Assembly (NCBI RefSeq): GCF_030219325.1
Contig: NZ_CP126625.1
Span: 62,001 to 126,000, forward strand
Origin: Geothrix sp.
Lineage (GTDB): Bacteria > Acidobacteriota > Holophagae > Holophagales > Holophagaceae
Direction of reading: 5' to 3'
Length of the DNA: 64,000 nucleotides
The position numbers were made by a program, and so were the translations under genes. The notes beneath the pieces were generated by a model, which saw nothing but the letters and a program-made list of their open reading frames with translations, was not told where the DNA came from and ran no database searches. Of this stretch, positions 8,388 to 17,400 are shown one piece after another. The stretch's first letter is position 1. Each line of letters starts with the position of its first letter.

Positions 8388-9731
8388 TCAGAGAAAGGCC
8401 AGCCTGGCGTAGTTGGATCCCAGCAGGGTGTTGGTGGTGGCCGTGGGCTGCCCCAGCCAGCGGTCCAGCACGGTGGCGTAGAAGCTTCTGAAGTCGGTGG
8501 TGAACTTCATGTTGCCGTTGCCGTCCAGATTGGAGAGATCGGGGTACCCACCGTACATGCCGCCCTTCACCGCCTTGCCCACACAGAACGAGAGGCCTGC
8601 GGTGCCGTGGTCCGTGCCCCCGTTGTTCTCCTGCACCCGCCGGCCGAACTCGCTGTAGGCGAGGATCATCACGCGGTCCTGGGCCACGCCCGTGGCGGTG
8701 GTGATGGTGGCCAGATCGTCATAGAAGGCCTTGATGGAGCCACCCAGGGCCCGCTGCAGGTTTGGATGGTCCACGGCCTGGTTGCTGTGGGTATCCCAGC
8801 CGCCCAGGCGGGAGAAGTAGATCTGGGCGGGCAGGCCCGCGGCGATCATCTGCGCGATGAGCTTGAACTGGCGGCTGAGGCTGCCGGTCAAGTTGCCGCC
8901 GTTGTCGGCACGCTTGATCGGGTAGGCCGCATCGCCGGGATAGGGTACGGTGGGGGTGCGGGCGGCGATGGAACCACCGGCGCCAAACGCCGCGTTGTTC
9001 TGTGCGTCGAAGAAGAGCTTGCCGGCCTGGGCGGCCGCCTGATAGCCCGCATCCGGGCTGGCGGCGCCGAGGGCACTGCCCCAGCCGGTTTCCAGGAGGG
9101 CCGCATCCGGCAGGGCCGTGCCGCTGAACAGGTAGGCCGGGAACACGTAGCCTCCGGCACTGGGAATGGAGACGAAACTCCGGCTGGCGCCCTTGAGCAT
9201 CAGGATCAGATCCGAGGTGACCGTGAGCCCCCGGAGCACATCTCCGGCGGGACTGAAGGCCGCATCGGCGAAGCGTCCCAGCCAGCCGGTGCCGGCAGGT
9301 GTGGCGGCACCCTGGCCCCAGAGGTCCTGCGCCGTGAAGTGGGACAGGTTCGGATTGGGCATGCCGATGCCGGGGATCCAGGCCACCCGGCCCTGGGCGT
9401 TCAGGATGTCCATGCCGGTGAAGTCGTTGTTGAGCGCTGCACCGTTGCCCAAGTCCGTGAGCAGGCTGGTGTCCGTGATGCCGAGGGTGGCGCGTTTCGT
9501 CTGGTAGACGCTGAGGTTGGTGCCGGCATTGGGAGGCATCACGTTCAGCCAGTCGTACCCGCCGTCGATGTTCACGATGACCAGAATGGGGGCGCTGGGG
9601 ATGGGGATGGGGGGCTGGGTGGTGCCGCCACCGCCACTGGATCCCTTGCCGCCCCCCCCACAGGCGCTGAGCCCGGCCAGGGCCGCGCCGGTGGCGCCCA
9701 CGGTTTGGATGAACTCGCGTCGCGTCGTCAT
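8388..9731 (-). CDS. Tat-exported DUF1501 family protein
   Basis: 447 residues. The N-terminus TTRREFIQTVGATGAALAG is a twin-arginine signal, and ACGGGG follows, so it may be a Tat lipoprotein. The DUF1501 (sulfatase-like fold) pattern is seen in VNIDGGYDWLNVMPPN near residue 55, FSRLGGWDTHSNQ, ILAYSEFGRRVQENNGGTDHG and the C-terminal FYATVLDRWLG. DUF1501 and DUF1800 proteins are commonly encoded as pairs and are thought to act outside the inner membrane; their chemistry is not established. Last gene of a three-gene leftward operon with 9-10 nt spacers. Confidence 0.93.
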   Translation of the reverse strand: MTTRREFIQTVGATGAALAGLSACGGGGKGSSGGGGTTQPPIPIPSAPILVIVNIDGGYDWLNVMPPNAGTNLSVYQTKRATLGITDTSLLTDLGNGAALNNDFTGMDILNAQGRVAWIPGIGMPNPNLSHFTAQDLWGQGAATPAGTGWLGRFADAAFSPAGDVLRGLTVTSDLILMLKGASRSFVSIPSAGGYVFPAYLFSGTALPDAALLETGWGSALGAASPDAGYQAAAQAGKLFFDAQNNAAFGAGGSIAARTPTVPYPGDAAYPIKRADNGGNLTGSLSRQFKLIAQMIAAGLPAQIYFSRLGGWDTHSNQAVDHPNLQRALGGSIKAFYDDLATITTATGVAQDRVMILAYSEFGRRVQENNGGTDHGTAGLSFCVGKAVKGGMYGGYPDLSNLDGNGNMKFTTDFRSFYATVLDRWLGQPTATTNTLLGSNYARLAFL

Positions 9732-9741
9732 GGTCGCCTCC

Positions 9742-11400
9742 CTAGTAGAGCTGGCCCGCAGGTGAGCAGAGGATGAGGAAGGCCAGCTCCCGGGCCTTGG
9801 CCTGCGAGGCCGCGTCCCAGGTGAACGTGGCGGGCCACAGGGCCGCGAGCCATCCGGCAGGGACCCCCGCGGGCATGGGGCCCGGCTGGAGCAGGGCCGC
9901 CAGCCGGTCGTAGACGGCCTGGGCCGTGGCCGGGGCGGCGGGGAACCAGTCCGTCGTGACGAAGGTCGGGAACAGGGGATAGGTGGTGCCGTTGTAGCCG
10001 CGCGTTTCGTTCATGGCGAGGGCCGCGGCCACCTTGGTGCGGTAGCGCATGGTGTTGCTGTTGAGCCAGGCCGCATGCTCCTTCCAGCCGTTGGGCCCGC
10101 TGGGATCCAGCAGGCTCATGCCCATTTGATCGAAGGTGGTCGCATTGCTGGTGACCAGGCGCCAGGCGGGGTAGCCCTTTGGTGTCTGGGCCGCGCCGGC
10201 CGTGAGCGCGGGGCAGAGCATGCGCGCCGCGCGGACCAGCCAGGACACGGGCCCTTCCGCCAGGGCGAAGTGGTTGGCAACGTCGAAGAAATACTGCGAT
10301 TTGAGCAGGGTCTTCATCACCGCCCGCAGATCGAAGGCCGAGGCCTGGATCATGGCGGCCACGTCGCTCAGGTCCTGGGTGCTGTAGCCAGTGGTGACGA
10401 AATGGGTGAGCAGTCGCTTGGCGAGGAACTGGGCGCACTGGGCCCCGCGCACCGAGACGATGGCGCGCAGGGCGTTTTCGCCCTTGGCCCAGCCGTTGGC
10501 GGTGGAGGTGATGTCGAAGGTCTGGCCGAAGAGGGCGATGCTGCCCGTGCCGTGCATGGTGTAGCTGGTGGTGCCCGTGCCGCCCCACCACAGGCGGGTA
10601 TCCGGGCTGATGCTCGACCCGTCGTAGACCTTGAAGTGCGCGTTGGCGACCCTCTTCTGGCTGGGGCTGGCGGGATTGGCGATGTAGTCGGCCTCGGCAA
10701 AGGTGAAGCTCCAGCCGCTGAGGGCCCGGGCCAACTGGGTGATGTCGGTCTGGTTGTAGCCGTTGTCCGCGCCCAGGCTGTAGAGCTCCATGGCCTCGCG
10801 GGCGTAGTTCTCATTGGGGATGTTCGTGCCGGAGGCGTTGTTGAGCACGGAATCCAGCCAGATGCACATGGCCGGGTCCTTGCTCACCGCCGCGAGCAGG
10901 TCGTCGAAGCGGGCCAGCCCCTGGGCGCGGAAGAGCTGGTACTGCTTGAGCATCAAGGCGGCGTTGTCCACCTTGTGCCAGCCGGTGGCGAAGAGGTTGT
11001 GCCAGAACAGCGCCATGCGCTCCTGGAACGGGTAGGGGTTGTGCTGCATGCGCCAGGCGCAAAGGGCCTGGGCGGTGTTCAGGCTGTTGCGCCAGGCATC
11101 CGTGCCCTCCACCAGAAAGGCGTGGGGTGCCGCCACGGCGGGCACGTCGACGCTGCCGGCATCGCTGGCATTGGCGGTGACCAGGGGTTCGGTGACCACG
11201 TCCGCCGTGGCCAGGGCTGCCGTGAAGGCGGTGGCGTCATAGGCGGCGCCAGTGCCATCGATCCAGGCGTCGATGGCGGCGGCAGGGGCCAGGGTCTGAA
11301 GCCCCGCGGCGGCCTCGGGCGTCAGGCCGAAACCCGCGCGGCGGGCGAAGTGCTGGACATCCGCAAGGGTCCAGCTGGAGATGGCGGTGAGAACGGCCAT
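9742..11400 (-). CDS. DUF1800 family protein
   Basis: 552 residues. Family hallmarks are LADVQHFARRAGFGLTPE near the N-terminus, the ERMALFWHNLFAT helix, NENYAREAMELYSLG, and ITQLARALSGW. No clear signal peptide is seen at this start, which is common for DUF1800 members whose partner carries one. It is the middle gene between the cytochrome-like lipoprotein and the DUF1501 protein, the standard pairing for this family. Function unknown. Confidence 0.93.
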   Translation of the reverse strand: MAVLTAISSWTLADVQHFARRAGFGLTPEAAAGLQTLAPAAAIDAWIDGTGAAYDATAFTAALATADVVTEPLVTANASDAGSVDVPAVAAPHAFLVEGTDAWRNSLNTAQALCAWRMQHNPYPFQERMALFWHNLFATGWHKVDNAALMLKQYQLFRAQGLARFDDLLAAVSKDPAMCIWLDSVLNNASGTNIPNENYAREAMELYSLGADNGYNQTDITQLARALSGWSFTFAEADYIANPASPSQKRVANAHFKVYDGSSISPDTRLWWGGTGTTSYTMHGTGSIALFGQTFDITSTANGWAKGENALRAIVSVRGAQCAQFLAKRLLTHFVTTGYSTQDLSDVAAMIQASAFDLRAVMKTLLKSQYFFDVANHFALAEGPVSWLVRAARMLCPALTAGAAQTPKGYPAWRLVTSNATTFDQMGMSLLDPSGPNGWKEHAAWLNSNTMRYRTKVAAALAMNETRGYNGTTYPLFPTFVTTDWFPAAPATAQAVYDRLAALLQPGPMPAGVPAGWLAALWPATFTWDAASQAKARELAFLILCSPAGQLY

Positions 11401-11409
11401 GGCGGGCTC

Positions 11410-11877
11410 CTAGTTGTCGAGCGCCCCGGCGCTGATCCAGGCCGAGAGGGTGGTCACGGTGGGTTGGCAGAGGTTGGGCGCCCCCTGGGGCATGCGGGTG
11501 CCGTAGCCGGACCCGCCCGGCTGATCCTGGGTGACTTTTTCCAAGATCCAGGAGTGGGCGGGGTCGCCGGGCTTCACCAGGAACCAGCCGCCTCCAGGGG
11601 GGGCACTGGCGGGCACGACGTTGACCAGCCGGGCATGCACCTCGCTGGGTGTGCCGGAGTAGCTCACATGGCCCGTGGGAGCGGCACCACCGTGGCACGA
11701 GGTGGCTGCCGAGCCGCAGCTGCTCTGCAGGGCGGGCAGGAGGTCGGCGGCGAAGGTGGGGTTGGCCTTGGCGATCGGAATGGGACAGGTGGTGGGGGCC
11801 GGTGGTGGCGTGGCCGTTCCGCCGCCCCCACAGCCGCAGAGCACGGAGAGCAAGGCCAGTGGGACGGTCAGGCGCAT
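11410..11877 (-). CDS. Lipoprotein resembling a planctomycete-type cytochrome c domain with CX6CH
   Basis: 155 residues. MRLTVPLALLSVLCGCGGGG is a lipoprotein signal with the acylated cysteine near residue 14-16. The body has FAADLLPALQSSCGSAATSCHGG followed by HARLVNVVPA, VKPGDPAHSWILEKV, RMPQGAPNLCQ and LSAWISAGA. That layout matches the small cytochrome c-like domains that precede DUF1501/DUF1800 proteins, in which a CXXCH binds haem and the Met of RMP is the second axial ligand. Here the two cysteines are six residues apart, so covalent haem attachment by the normal system is doubtful. First gene of the operon. Confidence 0.75.
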   Translation of the reverse strand: MRLTVPLALLSVLCGCGGGGTATPPPAPTTCPIPIAKANPTFAADLLPALQSSCGSAATSCHGGAAPTGHVSYSGTPSEVHARLVNVVPASAPPGGGWFLVKPGDPAHSWILEKVTQDQPGGSGYGTRMPQGAPNLCQPTVTTLSAWISAGALDN

Positions 11878-12015
11878 GGGGCTCCAGGAGGGGAAACGAC
11901 CAGCATGGGTGACCCCGCATTCTAGTCAAGGTCATGACAGCTAATACCTTTGGCGTAGTCCCTGGGACACAAACAGGCACCACTGGGTTTACGCTCCGTT
12001 GCGTTATTCTTCGGG

Positions 12016-12375
12016 GTGGAGGTTGCCGTGCCCCTGGATGTCCCGACCCCGCTCTTCGTGGGAGAGCGCCTGCGAGACCTGATCCTGTGCTATGCGGGGC
12101 CCTGGGCCTTCCTGCCGTACATGCGGAACCGGGAGGATTCGGAGTTGCTGTGGCACGCCCGGCAGGGGGTGATCCTGGCCTTCGCGGAGTGCGTGATGAC
12201 CCTGGCCATGGTGATCATCGGGCTCTTCCCCATCTTCGGATCGGTGTCCGTGCGCTTCTTCCTGCCCCTCTGGCTGCTGTGGTGCCTCGGCATGTCCGTG
12301 ACGAGCATCCTGCAGGCCACCAAGGGCAAGAAGCACCGCATTCCGGTGATCCACCAGTTCGTGGAATATTTGTAG
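12016..12375 (+). CDS. Small membrane protein, DUF4870-like
   Basis: 119 residues with two or three hydrophobic helices at about 22-36, 50-74 and 80-98. The segment PYMRNREDSELLWHARQGVIL resembles the DUF4870/Tic20-like family, where a short loop ending in H-x-x-Q-G joins two helices. Function unknown. The start is GTG at 12016; a GTG at 12028 is also possible. It converges with queA, with a 3-nt spacer and no visible terminator. The 11878-12015 spacer is shared with the divergent lipoprotein gene. Confidence 0.7.
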   Translation: MEVAVPLDVPTPLFVGERLRDLILCYAGPWAFLPYMRNREDSELLWHARQGVILAFAECVMTLAMVIIGLFPIFGSVSVRFFLPLWLLWCLGMSVTSILQATKGKKHRIPVIHQFVEYL

Positions 12376-12378
12376 CTT

Positions 12379-13437
12379 TCAGCGGCGGCCGTTCAAGATG
12401 AGCATCGCGTCCCCGTAGCTGAAGAACCGGTACCCCTCCCGCACGGCCTCGGCGTAGGCCGCCTGTGCGACCTCCAGGCCCAGCAGGGCCGAGACCAGCA
12501 CGAACAGGGTGCTCTCGGGCAGGTGGAAGTTGGTGAGCAGGTGGTCGGCGGTGCGCAGCCGGTAGCCGGGCGTGATGAAGAGGCGCGTGGCGCCTTCGCG
12601 GGCCAGGCGATGCCCGTCCCAGGCGCCCTCGAGGGTGCGCAGGGAGGTGGTGCCCACGCAGACGATGGCACGCGATCGATCCTTCAGGACGGGCTCGAGG
12701 AGGCCCGCGGTGTCCTCGGGGATCTCGAAGCGCTCTTCATGCATGGCGTGGTCTTCCAGCCGCTCGGCGGTCATGGGCCGGAAGGTGCCCAGCCCCACGT
12801 GGAGCCGCACGGGATGCCAGCCGCAGCCCCGGGCTGCCAGGGCCACGATGAGCTCCGGCGTGAAGTGCAGGCCCGCCGTGGGGGCCGCCACGGCCTCGCC
12901 CTCCCGCGCCGCGAACACCGTCTGGTAGCGGGTCTCGTCCTCGCCGCCGGCCAGGTGGTCGATGTAGGGGGGCAGGGGCAGCCGGCCGATGCGGTCGATC
13001 GCGTCCCAGTCCAGGTCGTGCTCGGCGTGGACCCGTACGGCGCGCAGGCCCTCGGGCAGGGTGTCGAGAATGTCGAGCCTGGCAAGGGGCGCGTCCGAGA
13101 CGGGATCCACCACGGTGGCGGAGGCCCCGGGTTTCAGGCGCGCGCCGGGTTTCACCATGGCCTCGAAAGTGCCCTGTCCAAGGCTCCTCAGGAGCAGGGC
13201 CTCGCCGGCCCCGCCGCCGCTGCGCCGCAGGAAGAGGCGAGCGTGGCGGACCCGCACGTCGTTGGGCACGCAGAGGCTTCCCGGGGGCAGCAGCTCCGGC
13301 AGGTCCCGGATGGCGCGGTGGGACCAGATCCCCGTTCGTGCATCCACCACCAGCAGACGGGCGCCATCGCGTTCGGTCGCCGGGTGCTGGGCGATGAGCT
13401 CTTGCGGCAGGTCGAAGTGGAAGTCGGAACGCTTCAT
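12379..13437 (-). CDS. queA: tRNA preQ1 ribosyltransferase-isomerase QueA
   Basis: 352 residues, normal for the family. QueA moves the ribosyl part of S-adenosylmethionine onto preQ1 in tRNA to give epoxyqueuosine. Diagnostic blocks are SDFHFDLPQELIAQHPA at the N-terminus, GRLPLPPYI, YQTVFA, AVAAPTAGLHFTPEL, LHVGLGTFRPM and the C-terminal FFSYGDAMLIL. The start MKRSDF matches other QueA proteins; 19 codons of upstream open frame do not. It is 10 nt downstream of the ABC transporter on the same strand. Confidence 0.97.
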   Translation of the reverse strand: MKRSDFHFDLPQELIAQHPATERDGARLLVVDARTGIWSHRAIRDLPELLPPGSLCVPNDVRVRHARLFLRRSGGGAGEALLLRSLGQGTFEAMVKPGARLKPGASATVVDPVSDAPLARLDILDTLPEGLRAVRVHAEHDLDWDAIDRIGRLPLPPYIDHLAGGEDETRYQTVFAAREGEAVAAPTAGLHFTPELIVALAARGCGWHPVRLHVGLGTFRPMTAERLEDHAMHEERFEIPEDTAGLLEPVLKDRSRAIVCVGTTSLRTLEGAWDGHRLAREGATRLFITPGYRLRTADHLLTNFHLPESTLFVLVSALLGLEVAQAAYAEAVREGYRFFSYGDAMLILNGRR

Positions 13438-13447
13438 CGGGACGACG

Positions 13448-15256
13448 TCACGCCTCGGCGAACTGCAGCTTGTGGAGGCGGGCGTATTCGCCATCCAGGG
13501 CCAGCAGCTCGTCGTGGCTGCCCACCTCCACGATGCGGCCCTGCTTCATGGCGCAGATGCGGGTGGCGCGCTGGATGGTGCTGAGGCGGTGGGCGATCAC
13601 CAGGGTCGTGCGGTTCTGCATGAGGGTCTCGAGGGCCGCCTGCACGGCGCGCTCGCTCTCGGTGTCCAGGGCGCTGGTGGCCTCGTCCAGGATGAGGATG
13701 GGCGGGTCCTGCAGCAGGGCGCGGGCGATGGCGAGGCGCTGACGCTGGCCGCCGCTGAGGCTGGAGCCCGTCTCCGCCAGCGGGGTGTCATAGCCCTTGG
13801 GCAGGCCCTGGATGAAGTCGTGGGCATGGGCCTTCCGCGCCGCCTCGATGACGGACTCGCGGCTGGCCTGCATGCCGTAGGCGATGTTGTCGTGCACCGT
13901 GTCCATGAAGAGCAGCGTCTCCTGGGTGACGATGCCGATGGTCTTGCGGAGCTCCCGCGGATCGAAGTCCCGGAGGTCGATGCCGTCCAGGGTGATCCGG
14001 CCGCCCGTGGGATCGAAGAAGCGGGGCACCAGGTTCACCAGGGTCGTCTTGCCGCCGCCGCTGCCCCCCACCAGGGCCACGGTCTCGCCGGCCTTCACCT
14101 CGAGGTCCACGCCGCGGAGCACCGGGTGCTTGCCGTCATAGGTGAATTCCACCCCCTCGAAGCGCAGCAGGCTCGGGCGGGCCGGCACGGGCTCGGGGTT
14201 CGGATGGATGGGCAGTTCCGGCTGGCGGTCGAGCATGGCGTAGACGCGGTCGAGGCTGGCGGAGGCCACCTGGATCTCGTTGTTGAGCTTGGTCAGGCGG
14301 CGCAGGGGATCGTAGAGGGCGTAGATGGCCAGGATGTAGGTGAGGAAGTTCTCCGAGGTCAGGGTCCCGTTCTTGAAGCGGCCCGAGGCGTAGGCCGCGA
14401 GGCTCGCCAGCAGGAGCCCTCCCACCAGCTCCATGATCGGGGTGGAGAGCGCCGAGGCCCGGGCGCTCTTCATGCCCAGGCGGTAGAGCTCCTGGTTCTG
14501 GAACTGGAAGCGCTGGACCTCGTAGGCCTCGCGGGAGAAGGCCTGCACCACGCGGATGTTGCTGAACACTTCCTTGAGGCGCTGGAGCAGGTGGCTGGAG
14601 GCCTCCTGGTTCCGGTGGTTCACCTTGCGGATGCGCTGGCTCAGCTTCTTCACCGGGAGGACGACGAGGGGGCCGGCCAGGAAGAGCGTGAGGCTCAGCT
14701 TCCAGTCCATGTAGAGGACCGTGGCCAGCATGGTGAGGGCCACGCAGATCTCGCGGACCATCTCAGCCAGCTGGTTGCTGGCGATGCCCTGGACCGCGCC
14801 CACGTCGTTGATGCTGCGGGTGAGCAGCTCGCCCACGGGGTGCTTCTGGAAGAAGGCCGGCTCCTGGAGCAGGAAGTGGGCGAAGAGCCGCTCCCGCAGG
14901 GCCTGGGTGGCCCGGATGCCGCTGCGCACCATCAGGAGGGTGCCGGTGTAGGTGAACAGGCCCTTCAGCGCGAAGAGCGAGACCAGCACCAGGGGCACCA
15001 GGAGGCCGCCGCTGCGCAGGACGGAGGCCTCGGGCAGGTGCGCCAGCACCCAGGCCCGCAGGTGCTCGAGCTGCCCGAAGAGGCCCGGCTGGCTGGCCTG
15101 GAGCGCATGCACCTTGCCGTCGTCGAAGACGAACTTGATGGAGGCGATGAGGGCGCCCTGGCACAGCCCCGCCAGGAGCAGGAAGAGCGAGCCCCCTGCG
15201 ATGAGGGGGGCGTGGGGACGGAGGTGGTCCTTGAAGAAGCGCAGCAGTCGCGACAT
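13448..15256 (-). CDS. MsbA-like ABC exporter (fused permease and ATPase)
   Basis: 602 residues. Six membrane helices fill about residues 15-310. The nucleotide-binding domain follows with Walker [10 protein letters not shown] near residue 390, Q-loop, signature LSGGQRQR, Walker [10 protein letters not shown] and the switch histidine in VIAHRLSTI. Overall layout and length match MsbA, the lipid A-core flippase of the inner membrane, but multidrug half-transporters look the same and no other lipid A genes are adjacent. It would work as a homodimer. It probably shares a transcript with queA. Confidence 0.88.
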   Translation of the reverse strand: MSRLLRFFKDHLRPHAPLIAGGSLFLLLAGLCQGALIASIKFVFDDGKVHALQASQPGLFGQLEHLRAWVLAHLPEASVLRSGGLLVPLVLVSLFALKGLFTYTGTLLMVRSGIRATQALRERLFAHFLLQEPAFFQKHPVGELLTRSINDVGAVQGIASNQLAEMVREICVALTMLATVLYMDWKLSLTLFLAGPLVVLPVKKLSQRIRKVNHRNQEASSHLLQRLKEVFSNIRVVQAFSREAYEVQRFQFQNQELYRLGMKSARASALSTPIMELVGGLLLASLAAYASGRFKNGTLTSENFLTYILAIYALYDPLRRLTKLNNEIQVASASLDRVYAMLDRQPELPIHPNPEPVPARPSLLRFEGVEFTYDGKHPVLRGVDLEVKAGETVALVGGSGGGKTTLVNLVPRFFDPTGGRITLDGIDLRDFDPRELRKTIGIVTQETLLFMDTVHDNIAYGMQASRESVIEAARKAHAHDFIQGLPKGYDTPLAETGSSLSGGQRQRLAIARALLQDPPILILDEATSALDTESERAVQAALETLMQNRTTLVIAHRLSTIQRATRICAMKQGRIVEVGSHDELLALDGEYARLHKLQFAEA

Positions 15257-15305
15257 GGTCAGGCACCAGCTTAGCCGGTCCGCCCGGATCCGCCGTCACC
15301 GCGGA

Positions 15306-16115
15306 TTACTCGACGGTCACCGTGACGTTGCTCTTGCTGTCGTCCAGGCTGAACAGCTCGGTGCCCTTGGGGGCGTTGAGGGCCTGGTCCATGATCCGCT
15401 CCATGTCCACGCCCTTGGTCTTGGCCTGGCGCAGCTGCTCGTCGGACAGGTAGCCGCCCACGGCCCGGGCCAGTCCCAGTGCCAGCCGCACCGTGAGGAC
15501 CTCGGCCTTGCCCCGCTCCTTCACCCGGATCACGAGGAAGCGCCCCTGAGCCGGTCCTGCGGCCTGGGGCTGGATGCCCATGCCCTGCAGGGCCAGGCGG
15601 CAGGCCTCGGAGGATGCATCCACCCGGAGACCGGCCTGGAGCACGGGCGCGGCCCGGGCGTCCCGGCGCTTGGCCAGCTGGAGGGCGGCGGCAATGCGGA
15701 CCTCCTCCCGTTCATCCGACAGGGACTGGGCCAATCCCGCGACGGCCGTGGGGCTGTCCCACTGGCGGATGCCCCAGCAGCGCACCCGGTTGAGTCGGGC
15801 CTCCTTGCCGAGCATGCGCTGATCGGGGTGCTTCATCAGAAATTCGGTGTAGGCCTCGGCGGCGTCGTCCCAGCGCTGGTCCTGTTCCAGGCTGGCGGCC
15901 AGCCAGTAGCGGGCGTCCGCAGCGCGGGAGGAGGTGGGGAATTCGCGGAGCAGGGTCCGGTAGGCCTGGGAGGCCTCGTACCAGCGCTGGGCGTAGCGGA
16001 GGTCGCGGCCCTGCCGGAACAGGCTTTCCACGGGCTGCTCGCCGAGGAGGACCGCGGGCTCCGGAGCCGCGGGTGACGCCAGCGCGGGGATCACCATCAG
16101 GAGGCCGAGCTTCAT
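15306..16115 (-). CDS. Exported TPR/HEAT-repeat protein
   Basis: 269 residues. MKLGLLMVIPALASPAAPEP is a signal peptide. TPR-like pairs run from about residue 30 to 110 (YAQRWYEASQAYRTLLREFP, RWDDAAEAYTEFLMKHP), then a HEAT-like pair (EEVRIAAALQLAKRRDARAAPVL) at about 135-175. The C-terminal part, ending in a Ser/Asp/Val-rich strand, is unassigned. It starts with a 4-nt ATGA overlap with the preceding membrane gene, making it the last member of the sigma-factor operon. Likely a periplasmic scaffold; function unknown. Confidence 0.75.
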   Translation of the reverse strand: MKLGLLMVIPALASPAAPEPAVLLGEQPVESLFRQGRDLRYAQRWYEASQAYRTLLREFPTSSRAADARYWLAASLEQDQRWDDAAEAYTEFLMKHPDQRMLGKEARLNRVRCWGIRQWDSPTAVAGLAQSLSDEREEVRIAAALQLAKRRDARAAPVLQAGLRVDASSEACRLALQGMGIQPQAAGPAQGRFLVIRVKERGKAEVLTVRLALGLARAVGGYLSDEQLRQAKTKGVDMERIMDQALNAPKGTELFSLDDSKSNVTVTVE

Positions 16116-16813
16116 GCACCCTCTCCACGCAGGCGCCGTTCCATCTGCTCCGACTGGGTTTCGAGGTTGTGGGCCGCGGCCCACTGCCGCAGCTCCCTGG
16201 CCCGCTCCACGGTCAGGCAGTTCTCCTCGAAGGCGACCTCAGACAGCCAGGAGTGCAGGCTGGCCCGGATGATCTCGGCCTCCTTGAGCGGCGCGCCCTG
16301 GGCGGCGAGCTGGTGGCTGGCCTCGAGAAGGGCCATGGCCATCTCTCGTTCCTGCCGGCGATCCTCTTCGCCCTTCTTGCAGAGGGCGGGGTTCTGTTCG
16401 AAATCCTGGAGCAGGGCGGTGCTCTGCTGGAAGAACGCGATCCAGGCGCGATCCTGGGTCCGCTTCTGAGCCAGTAGCTCGAGGCGGGCCGTGTCCTGGG
16501 CCTGGGCCTTGAGGCTCTGGGTCCGCTGGAGGATGGTGAAGGTGGGAATCAGGGCCACGAGCAGGATGGCGGCCGCGGCCAGGGACCAGCGGGTGGTCCA
16601 GCGGGTCCGGGGAGCGGGGGCCAGGCCCTCGGCCAGGGCGGGGCCGTGGCTCCCGAGGGCCAGGTGCAGCTCCAGCAGGGTGGCCAGCTCGGCCTGCGCG
16701 GTGGGGTCCTCGGGCCAGAGCTCGGGCTGCTCGAGCAGGTCGAACAGCCGGGCCTCATCGAGCCCGGGCTGGGGGCTCTGGGGATCGAGGCGCTGGGGGT
16801 CGAAGGAGGTCAT
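16112..16813 (-). CDS. Single-pass membrane protein, probable anti-sigma factor
   Basis: 233 residues. An acidic cytoplasmic N-terminal part (about 1-70) with short helices is followed by one membrane segment (WSLAAAAILLVALIPTFTI, about 76-95) and a helical, Gln/Glu-rich periplasmic part. No zinc-binding HxxxCxxC is present. The call rests mainly on position: the gene starts with a 4-nt overlap at the end of the ECF-type sigma gene, the usual place of its anti-sigma factor. Confidence 0.6.
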   Translation of the reverse strand: MTSFDPQRLDPQSPQPGLDEARLFDLLEQPELWPEDPTAQAELATLLELHLALGSHGPALAEGLAPAPRTRWTTRWSLAAAAILLVALIPTFTILQRTQSLKAQAQDTARLELLAQKRTQDRAWIAFFQQSTALLQDFEQNPALCKKGEEDRRQEREMAMALLEASHQLAAQGAPLKEAEIIRASLHSWLSEVAFEENCLTVERARELRQWAAAHNLETQSEQMERRLRGEGA

Positions 16814-17400
16814 GGCTGGGGTCCGAGGGTCTTGCGGAGTTTCTGGAGGCTCTGGAAGAGGGTGGCTTTCACGGTGCCTTCGGCGCAGCCCAGGTCCTGG
16901 GCGATCCGTTTCACCGGATGTTCGTGGACGTAGTAGGCCAGGACCATGGCCCGCTGGCGGGGGGTCAGCCCCTCCAGGGCCCCTTTGAGGGCCTGGATCC
17001 GCCGGCTTTGGTCCACGGACTCCCAGGGAGATGGTTGGTGGGGGTCCGGTGCGTCAAAGGTCTCGGGAGGGGGTACCTCCCGCCCTCTTCTACGCAGATG
17101 GTCGGTCGCCGCATTAGCCGCCAGCGTAAAAAGCCAGGCGGCCACCGGCCGGCCCTCCTCGAAACGTTGACAATGCTGGAGACACTTGAGGAAAACCTCC
17201 TGAGCCAGCTCCTGGACGACCCCGGCCTCCCCCTGGAGGCGGCGGTGGAGGAAGGCGAAGAGGGGTCGTTCGAAGCGGGCCATCAGGTGGGCCAGAGCCT
17301 CCTCCCTGCCAGCCTTCAGCTGGGCCATCCAGTATTCGGGGGACGGCTCGTCCGGCGATGGGAAACCGCCATCTGCAGTGAGGGCGACGGCCGGGCTCAT
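16810..17400 (-). CDS. ECF-type RNA polymerase sigma factor
   Basis: 196 residues. Region 2 covers about 25-100 (MARFERPLFAFLHRRL, VQELAQEVFLKCLQHC, AAWLFTLAANAATDHLRR) and region 4 about 135-190 (GLTPRQRAMVLAYYVHEHP, RIAQDLGCAEGTVKATLFQS, the DNA-binding helix-turn-helix). A Pro-rich linker joins them and no region 1 or 3 is present, as in ECF sigmas. It overlaps both neighbours by 4 nt: the lipoprotein upstream and the membrane protein downstream. This suggests an envelope-responsive regulatory unit. Confidence 0.92.
   Translation of the reverse strand: MSPAVALTADGGFPSPDEPSPEYWMAQLKAGREEALAHLMARFERPLFAFLHRRLQGEAGVVQELAQEVFLKCLQHCQRFEEGRPVAAWLFTLAANAATDHLRRRGREVPPPETFDAPDPHQPSPWESVDQSRRIQALKGALEGLTPRQRAMVLAYYVHEHPVKRIAQDLGCAEGTVKATLFQSLQKLRKTLGPQP

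Noticed and set aside
7104-9776. 890-codon forward frame across TauE and DUF1501
   Set aside because: It runs in the wrong frame through TauE and antisense to DUF1501; both of those have clear family motifs.
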